A stretch of DNA of 64,000 nt. Origin: Phormidesmis priestleyi Ana (GTDB lineage Bacteria > Cyanobacteriota > Cyanobacteriia > Phormidesmidales > Phormidesmidaceae). The position numbers and the translations under genes were made by a program. This document shows, one piece after another, positions 52,319 through 61,145 of the stretch. Positions within the stretch are counted from its first letter, which is position 1. Each line of letters starts with the position of its first letter. The notes below the pieces were generated by a model, which was not told where the DNA came from, ran no database searches, and worked only from the letters and a program-made list of their open reading frames with translations. The stretch spans positions 1-64,000 of the forward strand of contig LJZR01000009.1 in the NCBI GenBank assembly GCA_001314865.1, given 5' to 3'.

Positions 52319-52382
52319 GAGCCTGGTTAATTCCAGAGCCTGGTTAATTCAAAGCCTGGTTAATTCAAAGCATGGTTAATTA
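52319..52382. repeat. 16-18-bp tandem array across a stop codon
   Basis: Four units sharing GCCTGGTTAATTC. The array fills the gap between wecB and the convergent DUF7219 gene, and the stop of the latter (52380-52382) lies in the last unit. Confidence 0.92.
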
Positions 52383-52625
52383 GTCTTCGTCTAGCAAACT
52401 CTTTTTAGAAGCCTTGAGTTCTTTCCATATTTTTTTGATGTCTTTGTAGGCTTCGACTGAGCTGAGTTTGCCACCCGTTTCTAGGGCGCAAATCAGCGCT
52501 ACTCGCTGGGCAAATTCTTGTAGGTTGGCGTTGAAGGTCAAGTTCTGAGGCGTGAAATCGCCTTGGTACTTGTTGCGAGGCAGAATGAACTCGTCTCTAA
52601 TTTGTTTGCTATCTTTTTCGGCCAT
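52380..52625 (-). CDS. DUF7219-like small protein
   Basis: An 81-residue soluble protein: FILPRNKYQGDFTPQNLTFNANLQEFAQRVALICALETGGKLSSVEAY is the conserved heart (given here in overlapping parts: FILPRNKYQGDF, NLTFNANLQEFAQRV, ICALETGGKLS), followed by a helix (KDIKKIWKELKASKKSL). It matches, from memory, a short cyanobacterial family without known function. It is convergent with wecB, and its stop lies in a tandem array. The 52626-53198 gap upstream is AT-rich with small repeats (AAGGTCTAAT at 52730, CTCTTTTGCCC at 52970) and no supported gene. Confidence 0.78.
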   Translation of the reverse strand: MAEKDSKQIRDEFILPRNKYQGDFTPQNLTFNANLQEFAQRVALICALETGGKLSSVEAYKDIKKIWKELKASKKSLLDED

Positions 52626-53198
52626 TTTTAAATACGCCTGCCTATTTGTTTCTAAGGTTAAGTTACCGATTATTTATTTTCTTGTAAGGATTAAAAAGAT
52701 CAGACTTTGGGCTGAACTTGGGGCACTGCTAAGGTCTAATAAGGTCTAATTATGCATCTTTTTCTTAATATTTATTTGTATTGTAACTTTGCTTTCTATT
52801 TGCGTTGCCTACTGCCTATTTCCTGCACTTGATTCTAGTTACTTCACCTATTTGTTTGTGCCGCCTACAGTGCTTTTACTGATATACAGGTTGCAGTATA
52901 CGGGGCTTTGTTCTTTTGCTTGGTTTCTGCCTAAAGTTGCATGAGGCTTCTTTTTTTTCAGGCTCTTTTGCCCGCTCTTTTGCCCAAGTGCTTTCTTGGA
53001 CAAGCGGATAAATTGACCCATAGGTTGCCCCCGCTCAGAAAATGAATGGGTAAGATATTAGTATCAAGTATTTTCAGTGTTTTGAATGCTATGTCGAAGC
53101 GATATCGAAACGATGTCACAACTGAGCCTGCATTAGCCGATGAGCCACGCTTTTTTGACTAGCGCCCTTTTTCTAGCTCTTTTCTACCTTTTGTGTTT

Positions 53199-55070
53199 AT
53201 GAGTCAAAGTCCAGCGTCCGGCGTGCTAAGCGTTACTTATCGTCTGCTGTCTTTTATAAGTTGTAAGGTTGAGCGAGAAATTAGCCTAAAAGTGGGGCTT
53301 TTAAGTTTGGGGCTAGCGGCTCTATCGGCATTGCCGAGTGAGGCGGCTGAGCGCGTAATTATTCGGGTGGGGCCGCTACGGCAGTCGATTGAGTTGACTG
53401 ATTTGGAGTTGTTTGCTCAAACGGGTGAGGTGCCGGATACGCTGCGTTTGTATGAGCGATTTTTGTCGCCTCAGGTTCAGCGTAGCTTGAATCAAACGCT
53501 GGATTTGGATCCGAGTATGAGCGATCGCATCATTACTGATGTGATTGACTCGCCTAACGGTGAACTGTTGTTAGATGCGCTTGCTCGGATTGCGCCTAAC
53601 TTGACCATGCCGCAGCTTCAGGCTGCGGTTCGCTTGGCTGCGATTCAGAGTGAGGGCCTCAGTGTGCTGGGCATTTTACGGGCGATTCCGCAAGATACGC
53701 TAGAAGTGGATTTGAGCGCAGCGATCGCACTCGCTAGCCAACTCAATATCTCTAACTTGGAGAGTCGTTCGCTTAGCGGTGTGCTAGAGAAGGAACTCAA
53801 GATGGACTTGAGCGCACCCTTGTCCGTACCATTGCCTACCGATATAGACCCGGCGGCGAAAGGTTCGGTTGATTTTTTTATGCGATCTGTTTCCTTTTAT
53901 GATGATGATCGCGATCGCGTAATCGCCGCCAACATCTACCGCAGTGCCGATCCGCAAGGCCCCTTGGTGGTGTTTTCTCATGGCTTTGGTGCAGATCGCT
54001 ACTTTTTGAACTATCTGGCGGAGCATTTGGCAACCCACGGCCTAACGGTGGTATCTATTGAGCACCCCGGTAGCAATGTACAGGCCCTGATGGAAATGCC
54101 GCTGGACCCGGAGATTGCTAAGACGCCGAGCCGCTTACTGCCGGCATCAGAGTTTTTGGATCGACCTCAGGACGTGAGCTTTGTGCTAGATCGGCTGGCA
54201 GAAACGAGTCGGAGTGTGCCGGGTTATAAGGATGTATTTAATACCGAAGATGTGACGATTATTGGTCATTCTTTGGGCGGCTACACGGGGCTAGCACTGG
54301 CTGGGGCCAAGTTGGATTTGCGATCGCTCGAAAGCTTTTGCCAAGATATTCAGCCTCTAGGCGTCTCTCCGGCTGACTGGCTACAATGTGCCGCGGTGAG
54401 TTTAGACGATAAACAGGCGGACTTAAGTGACCCCCGCATTAAGCAAGTCATTGCCATGAACACGCTCACAGGCCAGCTATTTGGTGAAGCGGGTCTATCA
54501 GAAGTCCGTGTTCCAACGCTGCTGCTTACGGGCACCCAAGATGGCGTTACACCAACTCTCGACCATCAGCTTTTGCCCTTTGAGCAGTTAGCAGGGCCGA
54601 AGTATTTGCTGGCGGTCATTGGGGGCACGCACTTAAGCACGGGCGATCCAGATAATGTGAACCCGGCGCTTACCCAGCTGCCGTTTATGCCCGAACTGCA
54701 ACCCAAGCTGACTGAGAATCTGCGGCAGATGCTGCGGGGCGTTGCTTTGAGCTTTGTAGCGCAGCGATCGCCCGTTGCCGCTCAGTATAAACCGTTCTTG
54801 AGTTCTGCCTATGTGCAGTCTTTTTCGACCACTGAGTTGCCTTTGCGCCTGGTCGAAACCTTGCCCGATAGCGTCCGCAGCTGGATTATGCTGACCGAAC
54901 GACTCTCAGCGAGTCAAAAGCCCAATTTAGCCGACCGGCTAACTTCTTTGAGCTACCTTAAAACGCTGGAGAATAAGACTCAAATTCAAAAGTCAATCGC
55001 GGTTCATCTTCAGGCTTCTCAAGTGGCGACCGTTTTGCGATCGCCCCTGCCATTCATGATTGGCCGATAA
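53199..55070 (+). CDS. Exported alpha/beta hydrolase with DUF1400-type N-terminus
   Basis: A 623-residue protein. A signal peptide-like segment (ISLKVGLLSLGLAALSALPSEAAE) leads into a DUF1400-like region (about 45-190: RVIIRVGPLRQSIELTDLELFAQTG) that cyanobacteria couple to a C-terminal alpha/beta hydrolase. The hydrolase has VVFSHGFGADRY near 248, the nucleophile elbow GHSLGGYTG near 348-356 and LLTGTQDGVTP near 445-455 with an acid; GGTHLS holds the likely His. It is related to PAF-acetylhydrolase/lipase-like enzymes; the substrate is unknown. ATG at 53199 is chosen over GTG at 53193. Confidence 0.82.
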   Translation: MSQSPASGVLSVTYRLLSFISCKVEREISLKVGLLSLGLAALSALPSEAAERVIIRVGPLRQSIELTDLELFAQTGEVPDTLRLYERFLSPQVQRSLNQTLDLDPSMSDRIITDVIDSPNGELLLDALARIAPNLTMPQLQAAVRLAAIQSEGLSVLGILRAIPQDTLEVDLSAAIALASQLNISNLESRSLSGVLEKELKMDLSAPLSVPLPTDIDPAAKGSVDFFMRSVSFYDDDRDRVIAANIYRSADPQGPLVVFSHGFGADRYFLNYLAEHLATHGLTVVSIEHPGSNVQALMEMPLDPEIAKTPSRLLPASEFLDRPQDVSFVLDRLAETSRSVPGYKDVFNTEDVTIIGHSLGGYTGLALAGAKLDLRSLESFCQDIQPLGVSPADWLQCAAVSLDDKQADLSDPRIKQVIAMNTLTGQLFGEAGLSEVRVPTLLLTGTQDGVTPTLDHQLLPFEQLAGPKYLLAVIGGTHLSTGDPDNVNPALTQLPFMPELQPKLTENLRQMLRGVALSFVAQRSPVAAQYKPFLSSAYVQSFSTTELPLRLVETLPDSVRSWIMLTERLSASQKPNLADRLTSLSYLKTLENKTQIQKSIAVHLQASQVATVLRSPLPFMIGR

Positions 55071-55113
55071 ATTGACCTAATTAACCCAAAAAAGTTATTG
55101 ATCCAGTTGTTTC

Positions 55114-55144
55114 CCGCCTATAGTTACTAGTTGTTACTAGGCGG
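55114..55144 (+). terminator. Probable hairpin terminator after the alpha/beta hydrolase
   Basis: CCGCCTA (55114-55120) pairs with TAGGCGG (55138-55144), with partial pairing of the TAGTTAC/GTTACTA bases inside. There is no strong T-run. Confidence 0.5.
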
Positions 55145-55276
55145 CATCAGACTTCTCAAAGAATTTTGATTTTTTATGCCGCTGATTGGCGAGAGTTCTG
55201 TAAGAATGAAAGATCAGCAGGCGGTTGTAATAGCCCGACTGACCCTTTCTTAATTCCACAGCTGGAGAAGATTTCA

Positions 55277-56962
55277 ATGCCGGATAATCGCAAAAGTCAG
55301 GTAGTTACCCAAGGCGTGCAGCGGGCTCCTAACCGAGCGATGCTAAGGGCTGTGGGCTTTGAAGATGGTGACTTTGAGAAACCCATCGTTGGAATTGCCA
55401 ACGGCTATAGCACCATTACGCCCTGCAACATGGGGATCAATGCTTTGACGCTTCGAGGCGAATCGGCACTGCGTGAAGCAGGCGCAATGCCGCAAATATT
55501 CGGCACGATTACCATTAGCGATGGTATTTCGATGGGCACCGAAGGGATGAAGTATTCTTTGGTTTCTCGCGAGGTGATTGCAGACTCGATTGAAACGGCC
55601 TGCGTGGGGCAGAGTATGGATGGGGTGATGGCGATTGGCGGCTGCGATAAAAATATGCCGGGGGCGGTGATTGCGATCGCTCGCATCAATATTCCTGCGG
55701 TGTTCGTATATGGCGGCACCATCAAACCCGGCCATTTAGACGGGGAAGATCTCACGGTGGTCAGCGCTTTTGAAGCTGTTGGTCAATACAGCGCTGGTAA
55801 AATTAGCAAAGAGCGGCTCGATGCGGTTGAGCGTCATGCCTGTCCTGGCGCTGGCTCATGTGGCGGCATGTTTACCGCTAATACAATGTCTTCTGCGATT
55901 GAAGCGATGGGCTTAAGCCTGCCGGGATCTTCAACCATGGCTGCTGAGGATGAAGAAAAAGCGGAGAGCACTGAAAAGTCTGCTTTTGCCCTAGTTGAAG
56001 CGATTCGCAAGCAAATTTTGCCGAAGGATATTCTCACACGCAAGGCGTTTGAGAATGCGATGGCGGTCATTATGGCGGTGGGCGGATCAACCAATTCGGT
56101 GCTGCATTTGTTGGCGATCGCACATACCGTAGGCGTCGATCTCACCATTGAGGACTTCGAAACCATCCGTCTCAAAGTCCCTGTCTTTTGCGACCTAAAG
56201 CCCTCAGGCCGCTATGTTGCCACCGATTTGCACAAAGTCGGCGGCATTCCTCAGGTGATGAAAATGCTCCTGAATGAAGGACTCCTGCATGGCGACGCCC
56301 TCACCATCAGCGGCGAAACCGTAGCCGAAGTCTTGGCTGATATCCCCGATCAACCGGCTGCTGACCAAGATGTCATTCGTCCGTTCTCCCAACCCATGTA
56401 TCCGCAAGGCCATCTCGGCATTCTCAAAGGCAATCTTGCCCTCGAAGGCGCTGTTTCTAAGCTCACTGGCATCAAAAACCGTTCTATCACTGGCCCTGCT
56501 CGCGTCTTCGAGTCTGAAGAAGACTGCCTAGATGCCATTTTGGCGAACAAAATAAAGGCAGGCGATGTGATTGTCGTCCGCTACGAAGGCCCCAAAGGCG
56601 GCCCCGGAATGCGTGAAATGCTCGCACCTACCTCGGCAATTATTGGCGCTGGCTTAGGCGATTCGGTGGGTTTAATTACCGATGGCCGTTTTTCTGGTGG
56701 CACCTATGGCATGGTTGTGGGCCATGTCGCGCCCGAAGCAGCGGTCGGCGGTACGATTGGCCTAGTAAAAGAAGGCGACTCTATCACCATTGACGCCGAT
56801 AAGCTGCTGCTACAGGTCAATGTTTCCGATGACGAGCTAGCGGAACGCAAAACGCATTGGAGTCCGCCGAAGCCTCGCTATGAGCGTGGCGTGCTAGCGA
56901 AATATGCCAAGCTGGTTTCTTCGAGCAGCAAAGGCGCAGTGACTGATCGAAACCTATTCTAA
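55277..56962 (+). CDS. ilvD: Dihydroxy-acid dehydratase
   Basis: A complete 561-residue IlvD, the iron-sulfur dehydratase that makes the 2-oxo acids for valine and isoleucine. The cysteines expected to bind the cluster are seen in TPCNMG (Cys at about 50), GGCDKNMPG and [26 protein letters not shown] and [12 protein letters not shown] are further signature stretches. ATG at 55277 follows GGAGAAG (55264-55270) and gives the standard start; an in-frame reading from 55166 is too long. A strong hairpin follows at 57015. It works in the same pathway as cimA at 61146. Confidence 0.96.
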   Translation: MPDNRKSQVVTQGVQRAPNRAMLRAVGFEDGDFEKPIVGIANGYSTITPCNMGINALTLRGESALREAGAMPQIFGTITISDGISMGTEGMKYSLVSREVIADSIETACVGQSMDGVMAIGGCDKNMPGAVIAIARINIPAVFVYGGTIKPGHLDGEDLTVVSAFEAVGQYSAGKISKERLDAVERHACPGAGSCGGMFTANTMSSAIEAMGLSLPGSSTMAAEDEEKAESTEKSAFALVEAIRKQILPKDILTRKAFENAMAVIMAVGGSTNSVLHLLAIAHTVGVDLTIEDFETIRLKVPVFCDLKPSGRYVATDLHKVGGIPQVMKMLLNEGLLHGDALTISGETVAEVLADIPDQPAADQDVIRPFSQPMYPQGHLGILKGNLALEGAVSKLTGIKNRSITGPARVFESEEDCLDAILANKIKAGDVIVVRYEGPKGGPGMREMLAPTSAIIGAGLGDSVGLITDGRFSGGTYGMVVGHVAPEAAVGGTIGLVKEGDSITIDADKLLLQVNVSDDELAERKTHWSPPKPRYERGVLAKYAKLVSSSSKGAVTDRNLF

Positions 56963-56970
56963 AGAACCCT

Positions 56971-57013
56971 AAGGATTCAAAAGGGATTCAAAAGGGGTTC
57001 AAAAGGGGTTTAA
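56971..57013. repeat. 10-11-bp tandem array after ilvD
   Basis: Four units: AAGGATTCAA, AAGGGATTCAA, AAGGGGTTCAA and AAGGGGTTTAA. It begins 8 bp after the stop codon. Confidence 0.88.
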
Positions 57014-57014
57014 A

Positions 57015-57054
57015 TAGCCAGCTAGGAACATCAGCTAATGTTCCTAGCTGGCTA
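57015..57054. terminator. Bidirectional hairpin between ilvD and the histidine kinase
   Basis: TAGCCAGCTAGGAACAT (57015-57031) and ATGTTCCTAGCTGGCTA (57038-57054) are perfect 17-base complements with a six-base loop, between convergent genes. Confidence 0.88.
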
Positions 57055-57099
57055 CTTTAAATATCTCTCAATGCTCGGAACAATCAGGCACTTGCTCAG

Positions 57100-60000
57100 T
57101 TATGGGGTGTTATGACGGGCTAGGTGGGCCACAATTTTAACCACTTCAATGATGTCTATAGGCTTGGTGAGATGAACCTGAAATCCTTGCCTCAGGGCTT
57201 CGTCGCGATCTTCGTCGCGGGCGTAGGCAGTGAGGGCGATCGCAGGCGTGTGCCGATGCCGATCTAAATTGCGAATTTGCTTGAGCAGCGTATAGCCATC
57301 AACCTCTGGCAAACCAATATCGAGCACCAACACATCTGGCTGATAAGTTTCTAACAAACTCATGGCCGCTGCCGCCCCGTTTGCCATCGTCAAGGTTGCT
57401 CCATAAGCTTCTAGCGCCACTGTTACAATTTCACGAGAGTCCGCATCATCATCCACACTCAGTACCTGAATGCCGGTTAAATCCATATCTATTTCGGATT
57501 CTGGTGGTGGCTGATAGCTCTCCTCAACGGCCATTAGCGGCAGACTGACCGTAAAGATTGCCCCTTTGTCTTCGCCCAAGCTTTCAGCCATAATCATGCC
57601 CCCATGCATTTCAACCAAATAGTGAACAATGGCTAGCCCGAGCCCTAAACCGCCGTAGCTGCGAGTAATGGTGGCGTCTTCCTGTCGAAACGATTCAAAC
57701 AAATGGGGCAAAAACTCAGCTTTAATGCCTTTGCCGGTATCACGAACCGTAATGGTTGCCTGATCGTCTATTTGCTCTAGACGAATGCTCACCTGACCCC
57801 GATTGGGTGTGAACTTTACTGCATTGGAGAGTAAATTCCAAACAATCTGTTGTAGCCGAGTACTGTCACCCAAAACCATCGCAGGCTGAACAATGTCATA
57901 GGTGAGAGAAAGCGACTTTGCCGTGGCTGAGACTTTTACCGTTTCTATTGCTGAGGTGATGACTGAACCCAGTGAAACGGGCTCGGGGTTAAAGGCCAGC
58001 TTGCCACGTAAGATTTTTGCAATATCCAACAAATCGTCAATGAGTTGGGTTTGCAGCTTGGCGTTACGCTCGATTGTTCTAAGGGCCTGAGTGGTTTTCT
58101 CTTCGTTCATCTGGCGCATTTGCAACAGCTTGACCCAACCCAAAATCGGATTTAGCGGCGATCTGAGCTCATGAGAAAGCACCGCCAAAAACTCGTCTTT
58201 AATCCGATTGGCTCGCTCGGCCTCGGTTCTGGCTAGGGTTTCTCTGGTCAAAGCCCGATCTAGCTCTTCAGAGGTTTGTTTTTGTTCGTGAATATCTATG
58301 GCCGTTCCATACCATTTCACAATCTCACCCGACTCTAAGCGATCGGGCATGGCTCTGTTCAAGTACCAGCGATACTCACCATCGGCGCGTCTGAGCCGGT
58401 GCTCACATTGATAGAAACAGCCGCGATCAACCGATAGCTGCCATAGGCGCGTCATTTTTTCAACATCATCAGGATGGACACAGTCTTGCCATGCCCATTT
58501 ATCCGCCGCTGCAGTGGGTACACCCGCATAGTCATGCCAATGAGCGCTGTAGTAGTCTAATTCTCCATTGGGAGTGGCTGTCCAAAAGATTTGAGGGAGC
58601 AGCTCAGTAATCAGCCGAAATCGAGTCTCGCTCTCTTTAAGTGCCAGATCATGTTTTCGGCGCTCTGTAATTTCCTGGCAAACAATACTAATACCGGCGG
58701 GCTGACCATCTTGTCCGGGGAAGGGGTAGAAGCTTTCTATCCAGCTACGCTGAACGCCCGGTTGCGCCGGGGTTTCCCCATTGATTTCTGTGTTTAAAAC
58801 AGGCTCTCCTGTTTGCAGTATGTGCCGGAGTTGCGGTTCGGCTTCGTCGGCTAACGCCGGCAAAATCTCTCTTACCGACCGACCGATGTGGTCTTCTACG
58901 CTCACTCCGTTTATTTCTGCTAAGTTTTGATTGATTCGTACAAACCGCAGATTGGTGTCTAAAACAGCCAGCCCAATTGGGGCCGTTTGATAGATGGTTT
59001 CAATCTCTGAGAGTTGAGATTCTATAATGCTTTGTCGATCTCTGAGGCCCTGCTCAGTCTGTTGGCGGTAGGTAATATCTAGTCCTGAAGGGACTAAATA
59101 CTCAACCTTTCCACTTTCATCTAGCAGTGGAACCAAAGAAAAATCAATCGTGACGAACTGGTTTTCACCGACCTTGACAGGAACATCGTAGCGAACCGTT
59201 TCGCCTGTCGCTGCTCGATGAATGGCTTCCCATAGCTGCGCCTGAATCTCTGGAGAGTAAGACCACCAGTAGGCATCTGGGAAGGGGCGTTCTAAAACGT
59301 CATCGCTTTTTAGGTTGGCAGCGTCTAATGCGAGCTGATTAGCCTCTAGTAAAATGCCGTCTGGCGTCAGTAGTCCTACAAAGCTATAGAGCCCATCTAA
59401 AACCTTGCGCAGGCGCAGGCGACTTTGTTGCTCTTTATGTTCGGCCTGCTTCAGCTCGGTTAAATCATGACAAATCCCCATAATGCCTAACAGCTGCCCT
59501 TGCGAGTCTTGCCAGGGGACTTTAGTGGTCATCAGTGTTTTGGGTATGCCTTGAGAAACAATTTGTTCTTCAAAGGTCACAGATATGCCCGTTCCCATGA
59601 CTTGGGCATCTGCTCTCTGGATGGCCTCGAAATCCTCTGGCAAAAATAAGTCACGGTCTGTTTTGCCAATAATGTTGGCAGTCGCGATACCTAGCCAGGC
59701 AGAGGCTGCTTCACTTATCGTGACATAGCGACCCTCGGTGTCTTTGAAATAGATAAGGTCGGGGGTGTTTTGTAGCAGTGTTTGAAAGGCCGTTTCTAAG
59801 GTACTAAAAGGCTGGGAAGCTAGAGTCTCTAACTCTGATGGGCTGGTTGGTAGGGTGCTTTGGGGCGATCGCACTTCAAAAAAGGTCGTCATCACTGGGC
59901 CCGAAAACCCCTCAAGGCCCCCCTCAATGACATCGTGTTCCTCACTGGCTTCTAGATGGCTCTTACCTGGCTCCCTCTTATTATTAGTATTATTAGTATG

Positions 60001-60339
60001 AGAGAGGGGCTGCGTTTCGATAGCCAGCCATATCAGCTCACCATTCGGTCGATAGAACCCCATTGCCGCATCTCCCTGACAAGCTTGGCCTGTACGCAGC
60101 GTCCGCATCACGGGATAATCGTCTAATGGCCAAACCGAACCATCTGGATATATGGTTTGCCAAGGGATATTATTGGAACTCTCTAGCTGCGCTTGCGTCA
60201 GGCCCAAAATGTTTTGGGCCGCTTCGTTATAGGCCGTAATAGATCCATCAGCGCCATGAATAATCACCCCCTGCTGGCATCGTAGTGGGTTGCCAATCGG
60301 AGTACCCATAGGTTGTTGCTCAGATTTGGCGCTTGACAT
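57100..60339 (-). CDS. Multi-PAS hybrid sensor histidine kinase
   Basis: A 1079-residue soluble hybrid kinase. Five PAS-type sensor domains fill about 20-700: GADGSITAYNEAAQNILGL, TPDLIYFKDTEGRYVTIS, VGLLTPDGILLEANQLAL, APIGLAVLDTNLRFVRINQNL and QIFWTATPNGELDYYSAHW, several with PAC tails. HisKA has FLAVLSHELRSPLNPILGW near 720-738 with the phospho-acceptor His. The HATPase has WNLLSNAVKFTPNRG, DTGKGIKAEFLPHLFESF and GGLGLGLAIV. The C-terminal receiver (about 950-1070) has VDDDADSRE, the phospho-acceptor Asp in LVLDIGLPEVDGY and the Lys in LTKPID. No membrane segment is visible, so the signal is internal. The cognate regulator is not adjacent. Confidence 0.93.
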   Translation of the reverse strand: MSSAKSEQQPMGTPIGNPLRCQQGVIIHGADGSITAYNEAAQNILGLTQAQLESSNNIPWQTIYPDGSVWPLDDYPVMRTLRTGQACQGDAAMGFYRPNGELIWLAIETQPLSHTNNTNNKREPGKSHLEASEEHDVIEGGLEGFSGPVMTTFFEVRSPQSTLPTSPSELETLASQPFSTLETAFQTLLQNTPDLIYFKDTEGRYVTISEAASAWLGIATANIIGKTDRDLFLPEDFEAIQRADAQVMGTGISVTFEEQIVSQGIPKTLMTTKVPWQDSQGQLLGIMGICHDLTELKQAEHKEQQSRLRLRKVLDGLYSFVGLLTPDGILLEANQLALDAANLKSDDVLERPFPDAYWWSYSPEIQAQLWEAIHRAATGETVRYDVPVKVGENQFVTIDFSLVPLLDESGKVEYLVPSGLDITYRQQTEQGLRDRQSIIESQLSEIETIYQTAPIGLAVLDTNLRFVRINQNLAEINGVSVEDHIGRSVREILPALADEAEPQLRHILQTGEPVLNTEINGETPAQPGVQRSWIESFYPFPGQDGQPAGISIVCQEITERRKHDLALKESETRFRLITELLPQIFWTATPNGELDYYSAHWHDYAGVPTAAADKWAWQDCVHPDDVEKMTRLWQLSVDRGCFYQCEHRLRRADGEYRWYLNRAMPDRLESGEIVKWYGTAIDIHEQKQTSEELDRALTRETLARTEAERANRIKDEFLAVLSHELRSPLNPILGWVKLLQMRQMNEEKTTQALRTIERNAKLQTQLIDDLLDIAKILRGKLAFNPEPVSLGSVITSAIETVKVSATAKSLSLTYDIVQPAMVLGDSTRLQQIVWNLLSNAVKFTPNRGQVSIRLEQIDDQATITVRDTGKGIKAEFLPHLFESFRQEDATITRSYGGLGLGLAIVHYLVEMHGGMIMAESLGEDKGAIFTVSLPLMAVEESYQPPPESEIDMDLTGIQVLSVDDDADSREIVTVALEAYGATLTMANGAAAAMSLLETYQPDVLVLDIGLPEVDGYTLLKQIRNLDRHRHTPAIALTAYARDEDRDEALRQGFQVHLTKPIDIIEVVKIVAHLARHNTP

Positions 60340-60588
60340 ATACCAATAACCTGGTAATTAGATAAGCTGAATCACAGCTATGTAAAAACGGGATAAAGCG
60401 CGGGGTTAAAGCGATAGATCTGTCACCAAGCTGCTGTCCTTGAGCTATGTCACGAGAGGTAATTGAATTAGCTTTTAATTCTACTAAAGGTATGTACCTA
60501 AAATATACAATACGATTATGTAGAAAGTTAACAAGGGAATAAAGGGTAGAAAATCTGCCTAAGGGCCAGAAAAATTGCAAAATATGCT

Positions 60589-60649
60589 GCAAAAGTGAGC
60601 CAAAGAAAGAATGTCAAAGGATTTTGACTTTATGGTTGCTCACTTTTGC
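60589..60649 (-). terminator. Hairpin after the antiporter relic
   Basis: GCAAAAGTGAGC (60589-60600) and GCTCACTTTTGC (60638-60649) are perfect arms; an inner GTCAAA/TTTGAC pair strengthens it. It lies 8 bp past the relic's stop and is probably the parent gene's terminator. The rest of 60340-60656 holds the histidine-kinase promoter region only. Confidence 0.6.
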
Positions 60650-60656
60650 TGGCAAA

Positions 60657-60932
60657 TTAGTTGCGCCCTAACCCAAATGTGATTCGCCGAGCACCAACGT
60701 GGTCTGCACGGCTCAAAATATGCAGGAGGGTTATCTTGGCGTGGATGGCCTCTGCAAGGCGATGCACAAGCTTGAGCCGCTCAAAAATAGGCGGCACAAT
60801 TAAGGTGACTGCTAGGAGCACTGCGATCGCGCCAATCGGTTCTTCCTGAAAAAAATGAAAGACTTTAGACTGGCCAACAAGTAAAGAAAAATTCAGCAGC
60901 AAACTGTGCAAAGGTGCCATAACCCAGACCAT
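60657..60932 (-). pseudogene. Internally deleted relic of a CPA2 antiporter with universal-stress domain
   Basis: A 91-residue reading frame joins two ends of one gene type. Residues 38-55 (VLLAVTLIVPPIFERLKL) match the first membrane helix of the antiporter at 7843-9960 (LALIIPPIFERLKL). The next residues, VHRLAEAIHAKITLLHILSRAD, match a universal-stress domain strand (compare VTLLHVCGS in that gene). Everything between, some 500-600 residues, is missing. The frame is open, so a short hydrophobic peptide could still be made, but it cannot transport ions. It is divergent from cimA. Confidence 0.75.
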
Positions 60933-61048
60933 AAGAAAGTTGTTGGAGCGCTAAAGTTTAGATAAAACTTTCAGGACTGAGCCTTATCGCCAGAGTAGGA
61001 TCAGGGTTTCTAAAAAACAATGAGCTTGAGCATCGTAGCCCGTTTTTT

Positions 61049-61097
61049 GATCCTGTTTTTCGATCCTGTTTTTCGATCCTGTTTTTCGATCCTAGAG
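61049..61097. repeat. 13-bp tandem array upstream of cimA
   Basis: GATCCTGTTTTTC occurs three times without change (61049-61087), then GATCCTAGAG follows. It lies 50 bp before the cimA start. Confidence 0.93.
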
Positions 61098-61145
61098 GGT
61101 AACGGCTACGGTAGGGTAAGTTTGGCTCACAGGAAACCGTTGCAA

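Noticed and set aside
60320-60592. 90-residue frame upstream of the histidine kinase
   Set aside because: It covers the kinase start and promoter region, and has no recognisable motif or plausible start site.
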